Source: Taeniopygia guttata
Lineage: Eukaryota > Chordata > Aves > Passeriformes > Estrildidae
DNA: 64,000 nucleotides
Direction: 5' to 3'
NCBI RefSeq assembly: GCF_048771995.1
Contig: NC_133026.1
Coordinates: forward strand, 59,459,001-59,523,000
In this document: piece by piece, positions 1-8,601 of the stretch
How the letters are laid out: each line of letters opens with the position of its first letter
Numbering within the stretch: the stretch's first letter is position 1
Notes under the pieces: model-generated
The model's input: only the letters and a program-made list of their open reading frames with translations
The model's database searches: none
Told to the model about the DNA's origin: nothing
Made by a program: the position numbers and the translations under genes

Positions 1-325
1 TATGAACAGAATGTTTGCCCTTTCCAGACGGGCCTGAGCAAACGAGACTAGTTTGTTCAGCAGGCATGGTCCTATGGTAATAGCTAAAAGCAGTATTGCC
101 AGTGGACCTACCAGGGCGGAAATTAAAGTGGTGAGCCAAGGTGATTGATTGAACCAGGATTCAAACCAGCTCTGTTGGGTCTCCCTGTCTCTCTTTCTCT
201 GAGCCAGTCTGTCTCGGAGTTCTGCCATGGAGTCTTTAACGACTCCCGTATGATCTGCGTAGAAGCAGCACTCCTCTTTCAAGGCTGTACACAGTCCTCC
301 TTGCTGCATGAACAAAAGGTAGATA
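1..325 (-). pseudogene. ERV env remnant: CX6CC loop, membrane-proximal part and membrane anchor (cut by window start)
   Basis: In a different - strand frame from the preceding part, bases 265-291 encode C-TALKEE-CC, the CX6CC motif that links surface and transmembrane subunits covalently in gamma-type Env. Further on come a charged heptad region rich in Arg, Gln and Asp and a Trp-containing membrane-proximal stretch with SWFESWFN (about positions 130-155). A hydrophobic anchor follows at about 55-115 and then the start of a cytoplasmic tail. This stretch stays open to position 1, so the end of env is outside the window. Because the frame disagrees with the upstream part, no continuous Env could be made from this copy. 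Confidence 0.8.
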
Positions 326-526
326 GGAGATGGATTTCTCGATCCTCTGCAGGTCCTCGTCGATGGTCATGTGCAGCTGGGAGAGTCTGTGTTGCGGGGT
401 TGCGATGGCTGAGACACTCGTGGCTGTGCCAGCTGCTCTCAGGCTAAGCAGTATCGCGATGGTTATCAGGTTTCTCGAGAAGGTGGTATATTTCTTCGTC
501 TGAGTGATGTAGGACTCTAGAAACAA
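236..526 (-). pseudogene. ERV env remnant: fusion-peptide and N-heptad part of the transmembrane subunit
   Basis: This is a 96-residue frame. Residues about 20-45 are hydrophobic and rich in Ala, Ser and Thr, as in a fusion peptide. They are followed by a helical stretch with '[14 protein letters not shown]' (about residues 56-69) resembling the first heptad repeat of gamma-type transmembrane subunits. Directly after that the frame leaves the expected register: the CX6CC part lies in another frame from about position 325 down. Part of the central heptad and adjacent conserved region normally found before the cysteine motif appears to be missing as well as frame-shifted. Confidence 0.75.
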
Positions 527-1164
527 TCAGAACTTGGACACAGAAATTGATAGAGTTATTAAACTTGGCAAGGAACATATAAGGATTCACTCTGGGTCTC
601 TGGCAAACTTATATCCCAGATGCAGATGGGATTACACACTTATTGGTCCTCTGCGGGGAGTGTCCCATCTGCACTGGTGGGGGGTACTGGCTGTGGAGTG
701 ACTGAAAGGGGTGTCTAAAGCAATGCTTTCGTAGAAAGGGGGTTTGATTTGGTTTCATTTAGGGTTAGTAAGGTAGCTTCTAAACAGGTTGGCTATGTGG
801 AGCACGAAGGATGGGGTATTTATTGTGGTAACTTCTTTGAACACCTTGTGACTTGAAAGATGTTACATGACTCACTTAAATGGCTGGTGAGGGTGGTGGC
901 CTGGGCCAGCTTGCCCCCCGGCCACAAGCCTCTAACAGCAAAATTGCATAAAGAAAGACACTGTGCATGTTTGGGTCTCACCACCGTGGGATTCTGGGGT
1001 TTCGTCTGGCGGTTTGGTGGTCTGTCATCTCTCTCTGGAGCAGGGGTGTATGCATCACGGGGATGGTTCACAAGCGTGTCCTGCAAACAGAACTCACAGC
1101 TTCTCATTAGTTTTGTTTTGAGGGTTAGGTTTGATTGGCAGCAGTGGGTGTGCAGCAGTGGCTC
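527..1164 (-). other. ERV segment between gag-like and env TM parts, probable eroded env surface region
   Basis: Pol should lie between gag and env, but only about 640 bp remain. All three - strand frames are interrupted. The part nearest the transmembrane remnant (about 530-620) reads as a short Cys/Val-rich stretch ending in SRVL, in the place where a surface subunit would end; a stop codon lies a little upstream of it. The 820-1107 stretch is open but has no recognisable motif. I assign it to the provirus by position only. Confidence 0.45.
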
Positions 1165-2025
1165 TCATAGTCTCACCACGTGGGGGTCCCGACTGCCACA
1201 GAGGCGGCATGTCCCCCACTTCGGGGGCTTTCTCTCTACTTTCATGGCTAGGGCCACCCAGGGGTCCCGTATCGGGGTGTTCCCCGCTGACTCTGCGGCA
1301 CAGGCGCTGCTTGCAGTGGGAGGAGGCTGAGTTTGGCCCGCGCGCCCCCCCCCCCCCCCCGTCTCGTGTTTCCGGGGGTGGGACCTGCATTCCTTGGCGA
1401 GATGCTCTTTCCTCCCGCAGCTCCAAGGGGTGTTTTTCCCCAGCTGGTAAAACTGGGTTGGTTCGTGTTGTGACCGCTTTTCGGTGCGGCTTAGAACTCT
1501 ATTTGGTTTTGTTTTAAACTGTGTTGGTTCCGTTTCTTTTGTTTCGGAGTCCCGGCCGGCCCCCGCCGGCCCCTCCGAGCCGGCAGAGCTGTCGCCAGGC
1601 TCCGCGCCGGAAGTCAAATGCCAGTGCACTTCCGGGGCTCGGTGCCGTTTTGTTCGGCTCTGAGCTCGCTCCTCCCCGCCGGGGTGGGGCCGCTCCCACC
1701 CCCCCGGCTCGCCGCGCCTCCCGCGGGGGGTGGTTTCTCCCTTATATGGTGGCGGCGCCCGGCGCGGCCGCTGATTGGCTCCGCGTTCCGTGCCGCTCTC
1801 CGCCCCTTTCTCCCGCGCGCGCGCGCCCCTGAAATCGCGCGGTTTCCGAGTTTTCGCCGCGAGACTACTCGCGCCCCGCCCCCCTCCACGGCACCCGGCG
1901 AAATTTTCAAAGCGCTGGGGCGGCCACGCGGTTAGCGTTTTCACTCGAGCTGCGGTTTCTGCGACTCTGGCTTCTTCTGCCAGCTCCTGCCAGAAGCGCT
2001 CCGCGCGCCGCTGCACCTCTGACAA
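1165..2025 (-). pseudogene. ERV gag-derived frame with degraded nucleocapsid zinc knuckle
   Basis: This is a 286-residue open frame overlapping the matrix-like frame. Near its C-terminal third (DNA 1387-1419) it reads CGRKEHLAKEC, which keeps Cys-x4-His-x4-Cys of a retroviral CCHC knuckle. The first cysteine is missing: the expected position holds Pro. A PPPY motif, a possible late-budding motif, is encoded around 1743-1754, but the same bases also read as a TATA-like box. The middle (about 1530-1960) is so GC-rich that an open frame could persist by chance. Capsid is absent. Whether the middle is original gag or inserted sequence is unresolved. Confidence 0.5.
1530..1960. promoter_or_regulatory. 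CpG-rich, promoter-like segment inside the ERV
   Basis: GC and CpG density here contrasts sharply with the AT-rich remainder of the window. On the - strand a CCAAT box (ATTGG on +, 1774-1778) is followed about 25 bp later by CATATAAGG (1741-1748). GC-box-like stretches and a CG dinucleotide run (1815-1828) lie upstream. Two ETS-type core sites face each other: CCGGAAGT at 1607-1614 and ACTTCCGG at 1628-1635. This is the usual look of a host CpG-island promoter. It could be captured host DNA, a viral internal promoter, or simply GC-rich gag. Activity is unproven. Confidence 0.35.
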
Positions 2026-2564
2026 CGGATCTCTGACCGGTGGCGGCAGGACGGATCGTGAAGCCGCGGTTTCTCGGGGTTTTTTTGTGGCGGGGGTTTT
2101 TTGGGGGTTTTTCGCGGCGGGGGTGTTTCGGGGGTTTTTCGCGGCGGGGGTTCTTCGGGGGGCTTCTGCGGCGGGGGTTGGGCTCTGATCTGGGGAAGGG
2201 GGTGTTGCGCCGAGCCCCCCCGGGTCCCCGCTCCCGGGCGGACTGTCCCCAGGGACGGTCTGCGCTTTCGCCCCCCCCCCGACCCGGGTCTAACTAATAA
2301 ACACATATGCGCTGCACTCCGCGTCTCCTGCTTTTCTATTGCCCTGCGCGGAGCTTTTTCTACTTCGCCCTGTGCCTTAGGGCTCTCGCCACTGCCTGAG
2401 GATTTTGTTTCCCCGGCCAGCGTGGCTGTACACTGTTCCCATATTCCCGGATGCATAGCATCCACTGAGCATTCGGTTGCCTCAAGCTCAAGCAGCCTCG
2501 CTATAGCAAGATAAAAGTCCTTGAGCTTAAATTCGATACTCCATTGCCCACAAATCATACTCAC
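1941..2564 (-). pseudogene. ERV gag remnant, matrix-like N-terminus plus proline-rich repeat
   Basis: This is a 207-residue open frame starting at the first ATG downstream of the leader, in the expected place for gag. Residues 1 to about 90 look like a small helical matrix domain rich in Leu and Glu, with a Trp-rich start and an 'IWEQCTATLAGE' segment near residues 41-52. Residues 130-165 are four copies of a nine-residue proline/lysine unit (PPPRKTPET and variants), a 27-bp tandem repeat on DNA at 2070-2177. The frame then closes, and a second overlapping frame (2025-1165) continues towards the nucleocapsid-like part, so one frameshift is implied. No capsid major homology region can be read. 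The matrix assignment is by position and general resemblance only. The copy is presumed non-functional. Confidence 0.6.
2070..2177 (-). repeat. 27-bp tandem repeat (4 units) in ERV gag
   Basis: Four imperfect 27-bp units encode PPPQKPPEE, PPPRKTPET, PPPRKTPKK and PPPQKNPEK. On the + strand they appear as alternating G-runs and T-runs. The units keep the reading frame, which suggests that the expansion happened while the protein was under selection, or at least before the frame was lost. Confidence 0.8.
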
Positions 2565-2732
2565 GACTCATGCATACTCATGCAACGCTGCCCATGACGC
2601 TCGCGGGTCCTGGGACGTCTCCCTGCGCCAAGATACGGTCTGACCGTTCCGGCCGCTGCTCCCGTCCAGGCGTATCCCGACCGCCGGGGGAATTTTTCTT
2701 TTTTTTTTTTTTTTTTTTTTTTTTTCTCTCTC
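2565..2732 (-). other. ERV untranslated leader with long A-rich tract
   Basis: This lies between the primer binding site and the first gag-like ATG. Next to the primer site there is a GA-rich stretch and then a run of mostly A on the - strand (T at 2693-2725 on the + strand), probably expanded after insertion. The rest is GC-rich. Packaging or splice-donor elements would be expected here in a retrovirus, but I cannot point to a specific one. Confidence 0.6.
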
Positions 2733-2750
2733 TCCCGGGTTTCGGCACCA
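2733..2750 (-). other. Retroviral primer binding site, tRNA-Phe type
   Basis: The - strand reads TGGTGCCGAAACCCGGGA directly inside the LTR. Its complement, TCCCGGGTTTCGGCACCA, is the 3' end of vertebrate tRNA-Phe plus CCA, as I recall it. All 18 positions agree, so the site is undamaged although the coding region is not. Its position fixes the LTR end and the direction of the provirus. Confidence 0.9.
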
Positions 2751-2753
2751 GTA

Positions 2754-3100
2754 TGTTGACTTTATAAAGGGCAACGGGCGACCTGGTTCAGGTGAGGCAG
2801 CACGGCGGCCTGGCCTCTCCAGGCCGCTCGGGCTATCGATAAAGACGCTGGCACCAATTTGGTGGACGATCGAAAGCCTTTATTATCTCATCTCGTGGGT
2901 TTAAATAGTCTTGGGGGTCTTTGCTACGTCAGAGGGGGGTTGGGGGGTCTCAGGGGTTAGTCGGGAGTGGAAAGTTACCAGGGCAGGTGTGGTTACATGC
3001 TTCTGGGGTTAATAGATAACGTGGGGCAGGGAGAGGGGGAGGGGTCTATCTTTCCATCACATCCCGTGGTCTTCCGCTTCGCCTGTCCCTATCTACCACA
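2754..3100 (-). repeat. 5' LTR of the ERV
   Basis: Read on the - strand, it opens with TGTGGTAG at 3100 and closes with GTCAACA at 2754, three bases before the primer binding site. That gives a 347-bp TG...CA unit. Inside are a TATA-like TATTTAAA (2900-2907), an AATAAA polyadenylation signal (2879-2884) and a GC-rich hairpin with 9-bp arms and a 5-nt loop (2805-2827) in the R/U5 part. The TATA-like box and the poly(A) signal are only about 16 nt apart, so the R boundary is uncertain. The target-site duplication cannot be tested because the other end of the provirus is outside the window. Confidence 0.85.
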
Positions 3101-3626
3101 GGTTTGGTTTTTATAATTTGCACTGAGCTTAATGTAATACATAATAAACTGCATAGATTCAGAAGAAATTCGGTATGGATATTAAGAAAGGAACTGTAAG
3201 CAGTTTTGTGAAAAATAACTGGGATAGCAGTTCAAGGACAAGAGATGGGTTTTGCAGGAGTTTCAGCTAGGTGGAGTAACAGTGGTGTCTGTGCTCAGAA
3301 AGTGACAGGGAAGGTATGAAGCAAAAGGGATGAGACTGAGAAATACATTGAGATATGTTATTAGAGCTCTTTTGATAAAAATTTGCAAGAGGCAGCTGTT
3401 TAATTTGAGTGACTCCTGTTCAAATCATGAAAGTGTAAACAAAACAAACTAGATTAGTCAAAGTATTCTCAGTACAGAAGGTTCAGCTTTTCTTAATCTG
3501 GAGACAGACCACTGAAATAAATGTCTTTAATACTTTGCCCTTCTGTAAGGTCACTAACTACATCATTATGTTGATTTTAAGTTGGGCTCCATTTTGATGC
3601 CTTCTATTCCTGCATCCTCCTGTGAA
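3101..3626. other. Intergenic stretch beside the ERV
   Basis: AT-rich sequence with no open frame of interest and no repeat I recognise. It begins immediately outside the 5' LTR, so it holds the right-hand insertion point of the provirus. Confidence 0.5.
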
Positions 3627-4346
3627 GTGGTTGAAATAAGGACAGAGAGAAGATTCAACAATTGCCATCAGCAGCAAAACAGACTCAACTTCAGGAAAAT
3701 TAATTAAATTTATTACCAATAAATTCAGTGTAGGATAGTGAGAAATTAAATCTTAAAACACCTTCTCTCCCAACTTTCCCCTTTCTTCCTGAACTCAACT
3801 GCATTCAGAATTTTCTGTCTCCTCCTCCTCAGTGGGAGAGGAGTACAGGGAATGGGGGCTCTGATTAGTTCATCACATGTTGTCTCTGCTGCTCTTTCCT
3901 CCTCAGGAGGAGGTTTCCTCACAGTATTTCCCTGCTCCAAAGTGGGGTCCTCACTGGGCTGCAGTGGATACCTGACTTCCATGGGCTGCAGAGGCTCAGC
4001 TGCCTCACCACGGTCTGTACTATGGGCTGCAGGGGAATCTCAGTTCTGGCACCAGCAGTATCCCTTCCTCCCCCTCCTACATTCTCCTGGGTGTCTACGG
4101 AGCTGTTGCTGCCACATATTCTCACTCTTTTCTCTGGCTACAGCTACTGTGTGAATACACTATCTTGAGGCGCAACCATGGTCAGGGCTTGACCTTGGCC
4201 TTGGCCAAGTGGCTCTTCCTTGGAGCCAGCAGGCACTGGCTCTATCAGAAATAGGGAAAGCTTCTGGCAGCTCCTTACAGAACCCAGCCCTGTAGTCTCA
4301 GCATCCCCTCACTATCAAAACCATGCATGCCATGCATCCCACTGCA
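3627..4346 (+). repeat. Partial LTR, family B (same family as 58753-59798)
   Basis: It shares a run of landmarks, in the same order and direction, with the long LTR at 58753-59798: AAACAGACTC, a TTAATT...TTTATT/GTTACCAA segment, 'ACAGGGAATGGGG', 'AGTTCATCACA', repeated 'CCATGGGCTGCAG' blocks, 'TCTCTGGCT', and near the end 'GGCTCT...GGAAGCTTCTGGCAGCT'. The first 130 or so bases of the family are missing and several middle blocks are deleted. No coding capacity. Family membership comes from internal comparison plus my memory of a common avian LTR. Confidence 0.7.
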
Positions 4347-6390
4347 GTGTAAAATTAACAAAATATATTAAAATATCTGCTCCCCCTCTCTTTTCTATTT
4401 CTACCTTCCCAAAGATAAAATGAGCAATGCACAGATAAATAAAAGTCTGGAAAAAGGAAAGGGAGAAAAGCTTGAAGTGTGAATGTGGGATGATTTTTTT
4501 ATCCATAGTTCTTGTTTAGCATTATGCCTAACGTTTGTGTTGAGTAGAAATCTACTCAAGACCGTGGATGGCAGAGGTATTGTAAGATTTATGTTTTCTG
4601 TTCAACTGCACTGAAGGGTTAAGGGTTCTTCTACCAGAAAAGTGCAGAAGGTGTTTTCTGGGTCATAATTCACCATGCATCTCTACTCTCTTAACAGAAC
4701 CATATTTACATAACTAGGTACCCCACAGGAGAAAAATATTCAAATAAGCAGTCATTGACACAGTGAGTAGCCTGATCCCACTGAATGCTGGAACCAGAGA
4801 GGGAGTTGCTAACACAAAACGTTTGCATTTTTGCTTTGTTGTGTTTGTTGCACTAGTTTTTTCACCCACCTGAAGCCTCTTGAATATTAATCAAATGCTT
4901 TTTCTTGACAAATTCAGTGTCGAGCTGTTTGAGCTGGGTATACAGGGCATGTTTAATCTTCATTCACATTTAGTCAAGAGTTGCAGCTAATGGTGACTGT
5001 GGCAATGAAACTAGTAATTCATGTTTACAAAATGTGAATCAAACAGCTTGATTTTTCTACAAATCCCATACTTTAAAGCTAAGAGTTGTTTGACACCGGC
5101 AACAGCTGAAGTCAGTGAGGTAGATATGCTATTATTTTGCTTATTTTTATCAAGACTTTTATCTTTTGCTGCTATCTAAGTCTTCTTGCCTCTTGATGCA
5201 AAAGACCATCTGAATAAAGAAAAGGTAGTTAAAAGTTCATGTACAGAGACAACAAAGAAACACTTTGAAAGAGATTATTCAGGATAAGTGAGACAACAGT
5301 TCCACTCCCACTTGTGTATGGAAGGGCCATTGATTCTAAGGAGGACTATGAGGCAGAATTTGAGTGAGGCCAGTGACATGGAACTAGAGGGCTCCTTCCA
5401 CTCCATGGTGCCAGTGAAGAGACAGAAGATTGAAAATGAAGAAAATCTGCTGATAACAACCTTCCTGGTAGTACAGAAGATTGGATGATTTTCAATATTT
5501 CTCTGTATAATATCATATCCACTTAAGTTAGCCTGTGTCTCTGCACTGTTATATGAAGTACATATGAATTGGGTCATATAAAGTTCAATAGTTCTCTTTC
5601 AAAAGAAGAAAAACACAAGTGGGTAGAAATGTATCATTACAGTAAATGAAGGAAGAGCAAGACTAACAATGAATACCTAAAACAGGAGCAGGATGTGGGT
5701 TTCAGGTAAATGGCACAGTCTGAGAGCATGTTGGAATGAGCTGTAGTTCAGCAGAAACATTCTGCAAGTGAAACAGCACAGTCCTTTACAGTCTCATATT
5801 ATCTTCTTTTTCAATTGCTTATATGGATGGCAGTGTACCAGGGCAGAAGCTCATCTGTACTTTCACAAATATTACATTCTGCATGCAGAGTCATGGAAGT
5901 ATTTGTCTGAGCACTGCTGACAAACCGCACACCATATCTAATACTGCAAAAGTTGTACAGAGTCCAAATTAATTTGGTACTTTCAGATTTCAGGAGATTG
6001 CACTAGCTGAATTGATTTGAAAGGGAAACTCCTTTTTACCTTGATGCATCTTGCTGAAGAGGCACTGGGGATGAGACTTGAGCAAAGAAGCAAAGCCTAT
6101 TAAAAATAATTAAAATGAACAGACTTGATGAAGAACATATTGCTTATGAGCTGATGAGAATTCATTGCGTGAGAAGAAATCTGATAAAGCAGAAGATAAC
6201 GTGTTCTTAAATGAGAGATCAGGAGTCTGTCTAGTGGAACAGGTGATCAACAAAATTTGGCTATTAATCTTTGAAACTCTTCTCACTTTGGGAACAGTTT
6301 TCCATACGTGAAAATGCTTCTCTACATGGTCCATCAAGGTGGAAGTTAAACCCTTCACTCCTCACTATGACAAGGAACACTGCAAGTTTC
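4347..6390. other. Intergenic, no gene seen
   Basis: AT-rich sequence with only short chance frames on either strand. No repeat family, RNA gene or clear regulatory cluster recognised. Confidence 0.5.
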
Positions 6391-6980
6391 TGCACTGGTT
6401 TCAACTGGGATAGAGCTAATTTTGCTCTTAGTAGCTGGTACAGTTCTGTAGTTTGGGCCTGGGATGACAGCGGCTTTAATAACATACTGATGTTATCTGT
6501 TGCTATCTACTAAGCTGTTGCTTAGTAGAGCTTACCCTAAGTCAAAGTTTTTCAGTTTCCCATGATCTGCTAGTGAGGAGCTGCACAAAAAGGTAGGACA
6601 GAGCATGGCCAGCTCAGCTGACTGCCAAAGGGGTATTCCATACCACAGAATGCCATGTAAAGTGTACAAACTGAGGGAGTTATCCAGATAGGGGTCTGAT
6701 TGATGCTCAGGAGCAGGTTGGGTATTTGTCAGCAGGTGGCAAACAATTGTGTTGTGCATCACTTTTTTCCCTTGAGCTTTATTTTTCTCTCCTTTTCATT
6801 AAAATTATTATCATTTGTAACAGTAGCAATAATAGTACTTTATTTTAAAGCATTCTTATCTTAACACACAAAATTTCCCCTTTTCTTTCCTATTCTACTC
6901 CTCACCATGAGTGTGGTGGGGGGTGTTTGAATGAGAGAGAGGCTGTGGTGCTTATTGCTGACTAGAGTTAAACCGCAACA
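6391..6980 (+). repeat. Solitary LTR, family A (full length)
   Basis: It starts TGCACTGGTTTCAACTGGGA and ends GAGTTAAACCGCAACA, with TG...CA ends. The start 'CTGGTTT..ACTGGG.TAGAG' and the end 'GGAGTTAA.CC.CA' match the copy at 14289-14863. The left flank ends GTTTC and the right flank begins GTTTA, so a 4- to 5-bp target-site duplication (GTTT) is likely. That supports a solitary LTR made by recombination between two LTRs. No internal retroviral sequence is attached. Confidence 0.75.
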
Positions 6981-8526
6981 GTTTATCACCTTGCTTCCTG
7001 AAAGTGCAAGCTGTGAGAAAATGTACAGGGAAGGAGCATAGTTGGGTAAACGAAATCCACTCTGTATGGGATCCTAGTGCACAGCAGGGTCCTTTTGCCT
7101 TCTGCTTATTTATCACACTGTTCTAACAAGAAAAAGATGTAGTCTCCCTCAGGCTGTATCTGTTTGGGAAGGAAGGTCACATTCAGATTAGCTCATGACC
7201 TGAGATTTGACCATAGACAGTTCTTGTTACTCTCTCTGCTGCCTGTCAGCTGCCCTTACCCCACTTTCTTGCAGGAATGCCTGTGTCCTGCCTTTGCATT
7301 GCTGACCCCGACTTTATTTTTCCCTCTTTGTATTCTGTCTTGGAAACTCATGGCTGCAGTTTAACCTGGCAATTGCTGGACAGCAGCCAGCCCCGGGCCC
7401 CAGCCATGGTACCAGCCCTCCTTAACCTTGGCTAAATGGGTCAGGATGGGGCTGTGCCTCATGGGAGAGGAGAAAGGAAGGTATGGTCCAGCTGTTGTTG
7501 CCATCTGCTGTCACAGCTGGCCTGCACACCATGGCTTGTACCTAACTCTGACAGCCACCTGCTGCAGAGATATTTGTGTGAGCCTGTCTTAACCAACCTA
7601 AGCAAAAAACAAAGGGATTCTTTCAAATGGGAAGTCCCTGGTGATATTGTTCTTCCTGACTGGTCTAGTTTAGGAGAACAGTGAGCTCATCCTATGGAGA
7701 GCAATGCTCCCTTGGATGAGGAAAGATGGTGAGCAGCTGGTGGTACATTTGAAATGAAGATATCTTCAGTGGCACATCCATGCTAAGAAGATGTGTTCAT
7801 GCCCTTCTCTCCTGGCAGAAGGTGGATTCTCTACTGCTGCCTAACTCAGGGCACTCAAAGCCAGCTGGGTGTGTTCCCCAAATACCAAAGTCCCTGTAAG
7901 CATGTCCATAGCTGCTCTACTGAGAGCCACTTGATGATCTTGTATTTAGACCTGGCATGATGATGCTCTCGCAGTGTTTAGACCTAGAGCTAAAGGTCCT
8001 AGTACAGGTCCTAGGTGTTCCTCAGTCATCTCCCCTCAGGGTCCTTGTCTGGATATTATTTTTACTATGTCTGAGATATCAACTATAACACACAGCTCAT
8101 CAAAGGGAGCTATGGCTTATTCTTTTTCAAACCACAGGCACCTTTTTTAGCATAACAGTAGAGCATTAGGTCATGAGGTTGACTTGCCTATATTCCCTCC
8201 AGTGAGAATTTTTTATTCCTGACCCTCCAAAAAGTGGTATTCAAAGGGTATGCAACTGTGTCAATTTCTATTAATTACCTTTCAGTATAAAAACAATGAT
8301 TTTTTTTTTTCCTTTACTAGCACCTTACTACACCAAATAAGATTTGTTCTGGCAAATCCGAAAGCAGGCTCTCTTTCCTGGTATTGTGAGTTTCAGAGTC
8401 TCTCAAACAGGAATGGGCAGAGTGCTTATTCTTGGTGATGCAAAAATGCTGTGAAGTGTGAGAATTTGGTCTCTATCCCCAAAGGAATGTGTGTGAAGTG
8501 AATTTCTTTACAAACATCTTGAAGCA

Positions 8527-8601
8527 GAGTTTGTGATGTATCATCTACTGGGGTACAGCAAAAATAACTATTTACCCCAGTAGATGATACATCACAAACT
8601 C
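8527..8601. repeat. Perfect 29-bp inverted repeat, 17-nt spacer
   Basis: The left arm at 8527-8555 and the right arm at 8573-8601 are exact reverse complements (GAGTTTGTGATG... against ...CATCACAAACTC). The spacer between them is 17 nt and A/T-rich. A transcript from either strand would fold into a hairpin with 29 perfect pairs. There is no TA or TTAA duplication that would mark a simple terminal-inverted-repeat transposon. After the right arm, part of the arm (CATCACAAAC) is repeated once more. Confidence 0.95.

Larger units (their letters stand above)
1..3100 (-). mobile_element. Degenerate endogenous retrovirus, 5' end to env; pol absent; truncated by window start
   Basis: On the - strand the order is LTR (2754-3100), primer binding site (2733-2750), A-rich leader, gag-like frames (about 2564-1165), an unassigned segment, then an env transmembrane remnant that continues past position 1. 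A 3' LTR would lie outside the window. No protease, reverse transcriptase or integrase motif is readable between the gag-like and env-like parts, and the space left there (a few hundred bases) is far too short for pol. Gag and env are broken by frame changes. The env part has the CX6CC arrangement of gamma-type transmembrane subunits. The tRNA-Phe-type primer site and a roughly 350-bp LTR fit an old avian class I/II provirus, but I cannot assign the family. It is non-coding today on this evidence. Confidence 0.9.

Noticed and set aside
1775..2514. Long + strand frames over the ERV (137 codons, Gly/Phe-rich)
   Set aside because: Antisense of GC-rich ERV sequence and of the proline-rich gag repeat.
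2733..2750. Primer binding site considered as part of a tRNA-Phe gene
   Set aside because: Only the last 18 bases of the tRNA are matched, including the CCA that genes do not encode, and no tRNA body precedes them.
8527..8601. Hairpin considered as a known microRNA gene
   Set aside because: Real precursors usually have mismatches and bulges; a perfect 29-bp stem without small-RNA evidence does not support that call.
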